From: Ectocarpus siliculosus
Lineage: Eukaryota; Sar; Phaeophyceae; Ectocarpales; Ectocarpaceae
Reading direction: 5' to 3'
Assembly (NCBI GenBank): GCA_000310025.1
Contig: FN649755.1
Location: forward strand, 1,031,835-1,046,212
Length of the DNA: 14,378 nt
Part shown: positions 1-8,095 of the stretch, in pieces
Layout of the letters: the number at the start of each line of letters is the position of its first letter
How positions within the stretch are numbered: position 1 is the stretch's first letter
The notes under the pieces: model-generated
The model's input: only the letters and a program-made list of their open reading frames with translations
The model's database searches: none
Told to the model about the DNA's origin: nothing
Made by a program: the position numbers and the translations under genes

Positions 1-194
1 AGCAGAATGTGTTTTCTGTATTCCTGCAAATCAGACTCCCTTTCCCACGACGGTGTCAACAAACCAATCCAATGAGTCAGGTACAAGACAGCTACCACAC
101 CACCGCGTCCACGTACAATTTGGTGTCCTGAAATATTCTCAACATCCAGACGACTAGACTCCGCCAAAATATCATCAGCAGTCAAATTATACGG
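1..194 (-). pseudogene. chromodomain-like C-terminus of integrase, partial
   Basis: Read on the minus strand in a frame one net base off the integrase core, this stretch is open to the window edge. It shows LTADD after the shift, then SGHQIVRGRGG, YLTHWIGL and PSWERESDL. The YL..W.G and SWE...L spacing is that of a chromodomain, which in chromoviruses steers integration by binding histone marks. The frame change sits in a run of three C at 193-195. The 3' end of the domain and the gene stop are outside the window. Confidence 0.7.
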
Positions 195-1425
195 GAGACT
201 TGTTACTATACGAGTGCAAAATATATTTCGATAGATTGGCCGGCATATACTTAGGCAGGTCATCCGTGTCGTATGGGTTGGTACACGGTTTGCACCGCAA
301 GACGGAGACACGGTTGCGGGATTCTGGTCCCAGCATGTCTGACGGCAGGTCCAGGTAGAGAAGATGGCGCTCCACAGGTTTTCCATCCGGTGAATCCTCC
401 GGTTTAGCCGGGCCAACAGCAAGGATTTTATACGGTCCGGTGTAGTTGAGCGAAAGCTTCGCTTCGAGCACCGAATCATCGGTGTGTTTCCGCACACCCT
501 GCCGAATAGTAGCGGCAGAGTTGTAGACCCAAGCCCAACCACCAACTTCGTATTTCGGGATCTGACGCAGACCGTCCAACAGTGTAGAGTTACGACGTTC
601 GACACGCGACACCGTAATCGCATGTTGTTCCCGCACCAACGCGTAAGCTCGTCTCTGGCGTTCAACCGCAAGATTGCAGAAAGCGAGCTGGTCTCGATCC
701 AAACTTTGATGGCCACCCACGTCCAAAACAGAAAGCGGGAGACGGGGCAACCGTCCAATATGCACTTCATTTGGCGCCAAACCTGTGGCGGTGTTTACCG
801 AGTTGTTGTATGCAAACTCGACATGGGGAAGATGGACGTCCCAATCGTCCTGACGCTCATTGACCACAACAGCAAGCATTTGAGCCATGGTGTGGTTAAC
901 ACGCTCGGCCCCACCGTTAGTTTGGGGGTGGTACGGACTGGTGGTGACTTTCTTGATCTTCATCAGCCCGTAAATAGCCATGGACAACCTGGAACAAAAT
1001 TGCATACCGTTATCCGAAAGAAGAGTCACCGGACAACCCCACAACGCCATGTAGCGGTTGACGAAAATGTTAGCCGTTCCCTTAGCGGTAACCTCCGCCT
1101 TGGTAGTGGCATACAAATCCGCCCGTCGACTGAAACGGTCCGTAAACAAAAGTATATATGCATTCCCACGGGACGTGACCGGCAATGGCCCAAAACAATC
1201 GACGCTCACTACAATACCCGGCCCATTCGGGAGGGGAAGAGTGAGCGTAGGCCAACGATACGTTTCCAGGAAGTCTTGCGCGCTTGGCAAATTAAATAAT
1301 GCCGAAGCCACCAACGAACGGACAAATCCATCCCAATCCACCAGAAAAATCGCTCCAACATACGTAAAGTCCAAGCGGTGCCCAGGTGAAAAGACGCGGT
1401 GGCGTGACATGCTTGTAGGACCCAA
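187..1425 (-). pseudogene. integrase catalytic core and GPY/F module, in a third frame
   Basis: From about base 1260 down to 190 this frame encodes the RNase H-fold integrase core. It has the D in VVSVDCFGPLP (codon at about 1200), the second D in LLSDNGMQF (about 1014), and E in YHPQTNGGAERVNHTM (about 906). A GPY/F module follows (LSLNYTGPYKIL) and then VSVLRCKPC. The DDE triad is complete. The frame ends at a stop at 187-189, but the chromodomain continues in another frame (see 1-194). The first 50 or so residues, above about 1280, are an out-of-frame shadow of the zinc domain. Confidence 0.9.
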
Positions 1426-1565
1426 GGTCGCAATAGCATAGGCACGTATAAGCGCGGAGTCTTCGAAGGCGGGAGGCGAGTGATACGCCCGCCCGAACTA
1501 CCGTGAGGCAGTGGGGCAGAATTTCGCACCAACAATCGCGTACCATCGTCTGTGTGTGTAGGCAT
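1209..1565 (-). pseudogene. integrase N-terminal zinc domain, in a shifted frame with a lost Cys
   Basis: This frame holds the HHCC-type zinc region: the LYVP entry, LQACH and SFHLG (the two His), FFWWIGM, and LRHYLICQARK. The second Cys of the C..C pair is present, but the first is Tyr (codon 1296-1298, one base from Cys). The frame differs from that of the polyprotein, so a frame change lies at roughly 1538-1572. A second change at about 1245-1290 leads to the core. The last residues before its stop are out of frame. The domain would help the integrase bind DNA ends; this copy looks inactivated. Confidence 0.75.
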
Positions 1566-4500
1566 GTTTTAGATGCGAGGGCGACAACATCAGACAATGC
1601 CGGCCGTCGCGCACAGGGCAAGCAATCCCACAATGTATCCGGCAAAACCGCCGGGGATCCCAAAGACAAAAAATGTATAGCCGCGACACACTCACTTTCT
1701 GACAGCTGTTCTCGGGCCCAATCGGCATGCGAGCATGTATGCACACAGTCGCGGAGGTGAGCTTCCTCAGCGGCCGTGGGCGGCACCACGGAAGTTTCAG
1801 GGCTAGTACCTGCGGGCGACAACACTGGCGGCATGGGCGCCGCGGGCGGCGGTGGCGCCGGGGTGGCGGCAGCAGGCGCGGGCGGAGGCGGCTGCAATTC
1901 AACCGGCGCCGGAGAAGGCAGCGGACCAGAAGTAGGGCTACCCACGGTTCTCGTAGACCGCGCGGCACGGCTCGACCGGGCCGGCGTTCGAGGAGGTCGC
2001 GGCGGTCTGGGCACCACAACGGCCGGTTGGTGTTTCGGAAAATAATTGGGACGGCTATGAGCCATGCCCGAGGCCGAATTCGTTCTCGCCCGGGTACGAG
2101 AAGAAATCAGAGGGCCACGCGAAAGCGACAGGGCAGCTGAGGAGGTTCCTACGGTGGACGAGGGAGCGACGTCTGTCTCCGCAGAAACGGAAGCCGGAGG
2201 AGGTCCATCGGGCACAGAACTCTCGGGGGCTGCATCGCAAACGACAGCGAAAACACCAGGCGGCGAAAATTTCGACGAATCAACTACGGAGGAGGGCGAC
2301 AGAGCCGGCAGGATCATTTGTGGCCCAAAACGGCGGAAGTCTCCAAAGTCATCCTCCGTCAGAGGCGCGTGTGCCAACCCGTCTCGTTGATCGTCAATGT
2401 CAAGCCCACCCAAGCCGATGTTCGGCGTCGAACTAGAGTGATAACTCCGTCCGCACGCACGAATGAGATACACGCCCGCGGCGTCATCGACTGCGATACT
2501 GGTGTCACCGTGTCTATCCGCGTCGGTTGCCGGCAAGGGCAACCGCGAAAGAAAATCCGCATTGGCGTTGCTAGTGCCTTTGCGGTAGACAAGGGTGTAA
2601 TTGAACGAGGAAAGGAACTCGAGACAACGTTGGACGCGGGCGTTGTGTTCACCCACCTTGACGATGCTCTCCAAAGCCTTGTGATCCGAATAAATCAGAA
2701 AGTGCGTAGACCAAAAATAACCGCGTAAGCGTTTAATTGCCCACACGATACTTCCAGCTTCCAAGTCGAGCACTGTCCAGTTGCGCTCGGATTCGAGCGT
2801 AGCGCGGCTAACGAAGAGAATGGGACGGATGGAACCATCGGCCTGTTCCTGTTCAAGGGCCGCACCAAAACCATCGATACAGGCATCACAGCAAAGCCGG
2901 AGAGGGCGGCTGCCATCTGCGACAGCGTCCCAATCCGGGAAAGCCAAAGCCGGAGGTTCTGACAGTTTCGCCAAGAGTTCTTTGACGGTATCCGCCATAG
3001 CCGGCGTAAAACAAAACTTCGCGTCCTTACGCAAAAGGTCTGTGAGTGGTTTCACGCGCATGGCCAAACCCTTGATGAATTTGCGGTAATACGAAAGCCC
3101 ACCCAGCAAGGAACGCAGCTTTTTGACGTTGTTAGGCAGCGGCATTTTTGTGAGGGCTTCGACCTTATCGGCACGAGGACTAACACCCGCAGGGGAGATG
3201 GTGTGACCTAAATAAACAGCCTCCTTAGCGCCGACGCGACTCTTGAAAGGAGAAAGCTTGAGGTTGAACTTGCGCAAACGCTCCAAAAATAGCCGTATGT
3301 TGGCGATATGGTGGATGGGGTCGGCGTCAAACACAATCACATCGTCCAGGTATGCAAGCACATGGTCCAGACCTTTAACCACTTCGTTGATGACCATGGT
3401 GAACCACGACGGTGCCACGGAGCTTCCCTGAGGTATACGGAGCCACTCGAAAAGTTGCGTGGGCGTACAAAACGCCGTAAGCTGAACCGTGTCCTCTTCG
3501 ACGGTGATTTGGTGGAAAGCGGAGTTAAGTTCGAAAATGGAAAACACCTTGCCCTTGTGCAGGGAATCGATGATGTGGTCACCTCGCGGCTGCGGTTGTT
3601 GACCAAGGCTGCACAATTTGTTAAACTTTTTGTAGTTCACGGTCAAACGTAGATTGCCGTCCTTTTTAGGCATGACAACCAGAGGGCTCGCCCACGGCGA
3701 TTGCGAGTGCTGAATAAGACCGGCAGCAAGGTATTGATCGAGAATTGCGTCGACCTTTTTCTCCACCAGAGGGTTGAGCCTATAGGGACGCGAGGCGAAC
3801 GGTTTCGTGCCCGTGGGCACTTCCAAACGAAACGGTTTCACGGAACAGCAACCGAAATCGAACGGTGACCGCGAAAACACATCCGAAAAGTCACACCGCA
3901 CATCCGCCAGGCTGTTGATGGCTTGCGGGGTCCAACCCGAGTCATGCAAATCAAAAGTCACATCGTGCAAATGTGCAGGCAAACGTTGCCACAACTCGCG
4001 AAAACTCACTCGCTGCGCTTCTGAGAGGCGTTCCAACAGATCCGGTGGCGGCGGTTTCGGCGGCAGTGAGGCCGCGGGAGAATCCGAGATCTCCGGATCC
4101 GCAACCGGGATGTTTAAATGCAAAGAATTCACGCGAGACGGCGGCCCATCCGCGGAACGGGCTGGCGGCGGAGGGTCACTCAACCCAACACTCTCGGCCG
4201 TCTGCGGTGTAGGATCAATCGACGCAAGCGGAATCTGCACAAGTGGGGCAGTCGCCACTCCAAGCACCTCACCTGGCTCCAACTCGGCGCACCCTGTCAA
4301 TGGGATGTGTTGAGGCCCGTCCGAAACAAACGCGTCCGACGCCGAGAGGGTGCCGTGTTTCGGTAAAAACGTGACAAGATAGTTGCCGGTGAGACCGGGG
4401 GTGCCAGAGTTGCGAACGAGGTTCACCCTCGTCAAAGTGGTTTTTTCGGAAAGGGAGACACCCTTCCTGCCGGCGTACCGCAGGAAGTAAGATGCCCCGG

Positions 4501-6328
4501 GGGCGGAGGGTCCAGCGACATACGCGGAAGCTCCCGCCGCAAAATCCGACGACAGAGAAAGTTTCTCCATAATGCGTCCACTTGCCGACCGCGTGGGCAA
4601 AGTAGTGGACAAACGAGAGTTAAAACGCATCCAACTATCACGTCCAAGAAGGAGGGCGTGACCCATGGCGGCAGCTGGGACAACATACACCCACACCGCT
4701 AACGAAGCGGTGGCACTATCACCATAAAAAAATTGAACGGACAGCCGCACGGATGAGGTGGTTTCAAGAGCATTGCCAGAGCCAAAACCACCCCACTGCC
4801 GAACGGGCACCGAACGACGACTGTGGACAGATGCAGCTCCTGACGCCTCCATGGCTTCAAGGAAAGCATCTCTAGTGAAAGATGAAGGTGAGCCCGAGTC
4901 CAAAAGGGCTACACCAGGCGCTGTACACACGGCTCCGGTACCACTATGAACGCGGACTCGCGTCGTAGAGGTATCGCAATCTACTAAAACATCACCGCTC
5001 ACCAAATCTGGGCCGTGTTCCGCCAGTAGCGGCGGTGGGGAAGCGGCGGCTTCGCGAAAAGCAGCAGAGGCAATATGCGGCACCTGTTTCGAGTGGTCCG
5101 CGGGCGTGTTGGCTGGCACGTCCAGCGGGCCGCGCGCGTCCTCGGGCGAGGAATCATTGACCGAAGAGTCCTCACCCGGGGGCGCAATTTCGTGGATAGT
5201 GGGACACACGGGAGCAGGTTGCCCCGAGTGTTCAGGGCGTAAAGGCTTATCGGGTTCGACCGGGCGCACACGCAGAAGCGTGCGCGTCGCAACAAGCGCT
5301 TTGCCCAAGAGGTTTTTACCAGTCCACTTGGAGGGCGACGCCGCACGCGGATCGGATGCATCAACACCAATACCCCACAATCCGTCATAAGGACTGGCCT
5401 CTGCTATCTGTCTATCACTCGTAGCCAACAAACGTTCACTCGCGTCAGCATTTTGGGCGAATTTCGCATACAAAAGCGAAAAGACAACATCCTCGCGCCG
5501 GAGCTCCCATAGAGCATGGTCAAAACCGCGTACCTTGCGACCAAGGGACTTGTGTTCTCTCGGGTCGGAGGTAGCCATGATTTTGGCATAAGCGGCATCA
5601 TCGCCGAAAAGGCGGGCTTTCTCCGCCATCATGAACTGTTCGCCGCACACGTAGCGAATGCCATGAACCGAAAACTCACAGGGCGTCCAGTTAGACAGAA
5701 AGGACGGCGGTTTCCAAAAGAGGAAAACCTCATCGTTATAGTATTCCTGACAACTGTCAAAACCAGGGGCCTGCCGCGCGGGTGCGCTTACCTTCCCTGA
5801 AGAAATATCGTCAAGAGAAATGGCACCGGCAACCGGCAGGACAATCTGGGTGCCGCCCGAAGGCGGGCCGGATTGTGGGTTACGAGGAGAGGCAGGCAAG
5901 AGCGGTGAACCAGCCGCAGAAGCGTGCGAAACCAAGCGGTCTACGCGGGCGTTTTCGCGCAAAACGTCGACGTAGGCCCGTTCATTAAAAGCGGCCTTCA
6001 TCACGGGCGCTCGACCAACATGGTCAGCGGCCGCGGGAGGCTCGTGACCGCTATTTCGTGACAAAGAACATGAACCTTCCGATTTGGGGAAACCGTTACT
6101 TGCGCTCGGCAACGGCGGTGCAGTCAGCACCGTGCGACGTTGGTGCTCCGTAGAGGAACGTCGCGAGGGGTCCGGAGGGGGCGCGGTGGGTACAAGCGTA
6201 CTCGAGCCACCGCGGCGGGCCTGCGGTTGTCCCGAAGGTTCCTGTGCTCCAGCGTGGTTGACGAGACCACCCGGAGCCGCCGAAACGGTGGGAGAAGCCG
6301 GAGCCATGCCTCCGGGGGGCGTAGACAT
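1292..6328 (-). CDS. retrotransposon polyprotein: NADAR, protease, reverse transcriptase, RNase H
   Basis: A single uninterrupted frame gives 1678 residues from the ATG at 6328, the first ATG in frame and 27 bases inside the LTR end; the frame itself is open further up, to about 6424. Residue numbers count from this Met. The order is: Pro/Ser-rich leader (1-190), NADAR domain (198-352), retropepsin (about 470-571), an unassigned beta-like segment (about 611-703), reverse transcriptase (about 836-1043), RNase H (about 1141-1266), and a Pro-rich linker (about 1367-1511). The last 80 or so residues (from about 1570 down to 1292) are out-of-frame translation, because the integrase zinc domain continues in another frame. 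No capsid or CCHC knuckle can be seen anywhere in it. It is striking that about 4.8 kb is free of stops while the following integrase is broken three times. Confidence 0.9.
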   Translation of the reverse strand: MSTPPGGMAPASPTVSAAPGGLVNHAGAQEPSGQPQARRGGSSTLVPTAPPPDPSRRSSTEHQRRTVLTAPPLPSASNGFPKSEGSCSLSRNSGHEPPAAADHVGRAPVMKAAFNERAYVDVLRENARVDRLVSHASAAGSPLLPASPRNPQSGPPSGGTQIVLPVAGAISLDDISSGKVSAPARQAPGFDSCQEYYNDEVFLFWKPPSFLSNWTPCEFSVHGIRYVCGEQFMMAEKARLFGDDAAYAKIMATSDPREHKSLGRKVRGFDHALWELRREDVVFSLLYAKFAQNADASERLLATSDRQIAEASPYDGLWGIGVDASDPRAASPSKWTGKNLLGKALVATRTLLRVRPVEPDKPLRPEHSGQPAPVCPTIHEIAPPGEDSSVNDSSPEDARGPLDVPANTPADHSKQVPHIASAAFREAAASPPPLLAEHGPDLVSGDVLVDCDTSTTRVRVHSGTGAVCTAPGVALLDSGSPSSFTRDAFLEAMEASGAASVHSRRSVPVRQWGGFGSGNALETTSSVRLSVQFFYGDSATASLAVWVYVVPAAAMGHALLLGRDSWMRFNSRLSTTLPTRSASGRIMEKLSLSSDFAAGASAYVAGPSAPGASYFLRYAGRKGVSLSEKTTLTRVNLVRNSGTPGLTGNYLVTFLPKHGTLSASDAFVSDGPQHIPLTGCAELEPGEVLGVATAPLVQIPLASIDPTPQTAESVGLSDPPPPARSADGPPSRVNSLHLNIPVADPEISDSPAASLPPKPPPPDLLERLSEAQRVSFRELWQRLPAHLHDVTFDLHDSGWTPQAINSLADVRCDFSDVFSRSPFDFGCCSVKPFRLEVPTGTKPFASRPYRLNPLVEKKVDAILDQYLAAGLIQHSQSPWASPLVVMPKKDGNLRLTVNYKKFNKLCSLGQQPQPRGDHIIDSLHKGKVFSIFELNSAFHQITVEEDTVQLTAFCTPTQLFEWLRIPQGSSVAPSWFTMVINEVVKGLDHVLAYLDDVIVFDADPIHHIANIRLFLERLRKFNLKLSPFKSRVGAKEAVYLGHTISPAGVSPRADKVEALTKMPLPNNVKKLRSLLGGLSYYRKFIKGLAMRVKPLTDLLRKDAKFCFTPAMADTVKELLAKLSEPPALAFPDWDAVADGSRPLRLCCDACIDGFGAALEQEQADGSIRPILFVSRATLESERNWTVLDLEAGSIVWAIKRLRGYFWSTHFLIYSDHKALESIVKVGEHNARVQRCLEFLSSFNYTLVYRKGTSNANADFLSRLPLPATDADRHGDTSIAVDDAAGVYLIRACGRSYHSSSTPNIGLGGLDIDDQRDGLAHAPLTEDDFGDFRRFGPQMILPALSPSSVVDSSKFSPPGVFAVVCDAAPESSVPDGPPPASVSAETDVAPSSTVGTSSAALSLSRGPLISSRTRARTNSASGMAHSRPNYFPKHQPAVVVPRPPRPPRTPARSSRAARSTRTVGSPTSGPLPSPAPVELQPPPPAPAAATPAPPPPAAPMPPVLSPAGTSPETSVVPPTAAEEAHLRDCVHTCSHADWAREQLSESECVAAIHFLSLGSPAVLPDTLWDCLPCARRPALSDVVALASKTCLHTQTMVRDCWCEILPHCLTVVRAGVSLASRLRRLRAYTCLCYCDLGSYKHVTPPRLFTWAPLGLYVCWSDFSGGLGWICPFVGGFGII
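1796..2230 (-). other. proline-rich, low-complexity linker after RNase H
   Basis: Residues 1367-1511 are dominated by Pro, Ala, Ser and Arg, including a run of PPR repeats and a block of Pro/Ala. No domain is recognisable. It separates RNase H from integrase and is longer than in most Ty3/gypsy elements. It is probably disordered. Confidence 0.6.
2531..2908 (-). other. RNase H domain
   Basis: Residues 1141-1266 hold the complete DEDD-type set: D1148 in LRLCCDACIDGFGAALEQ, E1190 in LDLEAGSIVWAIKRLR, D1215 in IYSDHKALES, and D1258 in NANADFLSRLP. The last, DFLSR(L), is typical of gypsy elements. The domain would remove the RNA strand during replication and appears intact. Confidence 0.92.
3200..3823 (-). 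other. reverse transcriptase domain, motif A Asp replaced by Glu
   Basis: Residues 836-1043 carry the Ty3/gypsy RT signature: the thumb-side KPFASRPYRLNP entry, SPWASPLVVMPKKDG (motif 1), LTVNYKKFN, motif A FSIFELNSAFHQI, the PQGSSVAPSWF motif, and YLDDVIVF (993-1000) with both catalytic Asp residues. In motif A the family has Asp where this copy has Glu (residue 933, codon at 3530-3532). This Asp binds the catalytic metal, so the change probably weakens or abolishes polymerisation. Confidence 0.93.
4220..4498 (-). other. unassigned segment between protease and reverse transcriptase
   Basis: Residues 611-703 form a compact, low-proline, beta-rich-looking stretch. It includes the short runs NYLVTFLPKHG, IPLTGCAELEPGEVLG and TAPLVQIPL, and is bordered by Pro-rich linkers on the right. 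The pattern is ordered, unlike the disordered leader, so it may be a small folded domain or an extension of the protease. I do not recognise a family. Confidence 0.45.
4616..4921 (-). other. retropepsin-type aspartic protease domain
   Basis: Residues 470-571 of the polyprotein contain the active-site triad in ALLDSGSPSSF (Asp 477-Ser-Gly) and, about 80 residues later, the second conserved motif LLLGRDSW (559-566). That motif resembles the ILG.D element of retroviral and Ty3 proteases. DSG in place of DTG is a common variant in retroelements. The enzyme would dimerise and cut the polyprotein into its parts. Confidence 0.8.
5273..5737 (-). other. NADAR (YbiA-like, formerly DUF1768) domain inside the polyprotein
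   Basis: Residues 198-352 of the polyprotein carry the conserved NADAR pattern in order: SNWTP (212-216, like the family FSNF.P), E230 and the EKA motif ending at K237-A238, DP at 255 followed by LGRKV (262-266), W274 and Arg, AKFAQN (288-293), LLATSDR (300-306), E310, D315 with WGIG (318-321), W335, then GKNLLG (337-342) and a final Arg at 349. The spacing and length (about 155 residues) match a full domain, and the conserved acidic and aromatic positions are present. NADAR proteins are known to act on ADP-ribose derivatives, including removal of ADP-ribose from guanine in nucleic acid, and in bacteria they pair with DarT toxins. A role in the element is inference. It has no frameshift or stop. 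Confidence 0.88.
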
Positions 6329-6336
6329 CGGGGCGT

Positions 6337-6352
6337 CCTGCAGACGACGCCA
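6337..6352 (-). other. candidate tRNA primer-binding site
   Basis: Starting three bases after the LTR end, the minus strand reads TGGCGTCGTCTGCAGG. The leading TGG matches the complement of a tRNA CCA end, at the place where minus-strand DNA synthesis should be primed. It does not match the initiator-Met type site (TGGTATCAGAGC). The tRNA involved was not identified from sequence alone. Confidence 0.5.
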
Positions 6353-6355
6353 CAA

Positions 6356-7028
6356 TGTTATGGAGGAACAGAGAAATAAAAGAGGGAAGGGAGCAAGTTC
6401 GTTGCTCCTGGCTTCGGGTACTCACAGTTGTTGTTTGATCTCTTGTTTAGCCTTCTTAGACCAGGTCCGCTCAGCGCCCACTCGGAGAGTGAGGGAGCGG
6501 GGCTGGGATTTTGGTCTTCCTTCAAGCTACTTCAATACCCCTCAACGTCGCCAAATATCCATATAAGAAAATTCAAAATATCCAATAAGCACTCATACAA
6601 CGTTCATGAAACGCTCGTACAATGCAAATACACTAGTTGCTCCATTACATAGGCAATCTGTAGACATATCAGCCAAAGCTATGACTCTTCTCGAAGGTGG
6701 AACAACTGATTCGCATTCGTTCGGGAAGCAGACTGCCCAAAAAGCCGAAAAGACAAGATTTTCCCAAAACAAGATTTTGTTCCCATAAATCGGGGTCTAA
6801 CTGTACTAGGAGAACACAGACCGGTAGGAGAGAGAGGATTATAAGAACACACAGCACAACAAGCCAACCGGCAAGATCAGACTACATATCCACCTCCGGA
6901 AATCGACCGAAACGCCGCCTGTGGCACTACATCCGTGTGTTTGCCTGTAGTACCGCAGGCAGTCGAACCGTCTCAAGGTCTCCACCTCCTACCCGCGATA
7001 GACACACCGCAGAATCCGTGCAATAACA
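6356..7028 (-). repeat. 5' long terminal repeat of the retrotransposon
   Basis: The segment is bounded by perfect 6-bp inverted ends, TGTTAT and ATAACA, in the usual TG...CA form. It lies immediately upstream of the polyprotein frame, with only 27 bases between its end and the first ATG. It holds no long frame, which fits an LTR and rules out a gag gene between it and the polyprotein. An AT-rich TATATGG-like stretch on the minus strand near 6570 could be the promoter core. The second LTR copy is off the left edge, so the boundaries rest on the inverted ends and position and not on a repeat comparison. Confidence 0.75.
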
Positions 7029-7033
7029 TACAC
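7029..7033. other. candidate target-site duplication (one side)
   Basis: The five bases TACAC directly flank the outer LTR end. Ty3/gypsy integrases usually duplicate 4-6 bp. The partner copy would lie beyond the unseen 3' LTR, so this is only a prediction from the LTR boundary. Confidence 0.35.
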
Positions 7034-8095
7034 CGGGCGCATGCGTGAGTACAGTAACAAGTAAGAGAAGATGGTGACACCCGCGCATACTGTTACTCGC
7101 CTGCTGCGGGACGCGGGACATATTCTATTATAGCAGGTTCGCTCGCGAAAAAGCGCCGGTTCGGGAACGTGTAATCAGCCCGCGCGGGACGAGGAGAAGG
7201 CCGCTACCGAGACAGGGGCAGTACAGACACAGAGAGGCAGAGGGGGGTGGCTGGACGGAAGCACATCAGGGAATCAGATTTACCCGCCTGAAAGGTCAAC
7301 TTTGCTCGAGGGAAGGACTCACTCTCTAGACCGCCGGTTATTTTCTCTGGGAGCGGCAGCCACGACAACAACCAGAAGAGCCGGAGAGTCCAGGTGAGCA
7401 ACATTGGGAAAGCGGCAACATCGGCAACAAACCTGAAACTTGCCTGGGTTTGCTGCTCACCACTATGTACGCGTTAGGATCTTCGCTGCCTCATATGAAG
7501 CAACCCGACCCCGGTGCTGCTGCGGTATGGTCTGTTTTGGATTGCTGCATATGCACAGTAGCGACTTCGGCAGGGTATTGTACAATATGCGTACGTGTGT
7601 GTGTAACAACCCATCTATCACTAGCAGCGCGCATGCGATCTTCCTATACCCAATGGCACACCTGCAAGTGCCGACTTTTCCATCCACGGGCAGAACTCTC
7701 CACTTGAAAGACAACCATAAGAGAGGCATGGTTAGCCATTCGCGCGGACGGCTCTCGTGTAGCACTTGCCCTGGGTGCACAGGTTTTTCTCCTTCTAGTT
7801 CCCCGGCGGAAAGCGGGAGTGTGTGCGCCAAGTTCATTTTTTGTAATATTCTGCCCTCTTGTACAGCAGTGGGACGCGTACATGGTTCCCCCTGACACTT
7901 TCTCGGAGGTATACCTCCAGTCCAACGTTGCCAAGCCGTACCATCGTACAGCGGAGCATATCGCCGCAACAAGTGCAACTTTGCCAAGCCGTATGCATAC
8001 CATAGTAACACCCCCACTCCCACCACCACAGCCACGCTTCATTCCCATTCCGCCGTATCCCCTCCCTCCCAAGATACCCGTAGGAAAGGAAAATA
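7034..8095 (+). promoter_or_regulatory. intergenic region, probable 5' flank of the site-1 protease gene
   Basis: No convincing gene was found here; the open frames are short and overlap on both strands. It separates the retrotransposon LTR, transcribed leftwards, from the protease gene, transcribed rightwards. A pyrimidine-rich stretch at about 8007-8070 precedes the start codon, and a 13-bp perfect repeat (TTGCCAAGCCGTA) occurs at 7928-7940 and 7981-7993. I see no clear TATA box. Confidence 0.45.

Larger units (their letters stand above)
1..7028 (-). mobile_element. Ty3/gypsy chromovirus-type LTR retrotransposon, 3' end cut off by window edge
   Basis: The element is read right to left. Its order is LTR (7028 to 6356), primer-binding-like site, a long polyprotein frame with protease, reverse transcriptase and RNase H, then integrase with a GPY/F module and a chromodomain-like tail reaching base 1. 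The protease-RT-RNase H-integrase order is diagnostic of Ty3/gypsy (Metaviridae) rather than copia, and the chromodomain-like C-terminus is the mark of chromoviruses. The 3' LTR and polypurine tract are not in the window. The copy is decayed in the integrase part (three frame changes and a lost zinc ligand), and the reverse transcriptase carries a Glu at a catalytic Asp position, so it is probably not autonomous now. The N-terminal part is odd: it has a NADAR domain and no visible capsid. Confidence 0.93.

Noticed and set aside
484-1441. Plus-strand open frames of 271 and 127 codons opposite the integrase
   Set aside because: The minus strand carries clear integrase motifs. The plus frames have no recognisable domain and are shadows.
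1245-1572. Programmed ribosomal frameshifting as an explanation for the frame changes in the integrase
   Set aside because: Known programmed shifts in these elements lie between gag and pol. Here there are three shifts inside integrase along with a lost zinc ligand, so decay or sequence error is simpler.
6420-6425. A GTGAGT splice-donor-like site on the minus strand inside the LTR
   Set aside because: Only a six-base match, with no acceptor or spliced product visible, and the coding frame does not need it.
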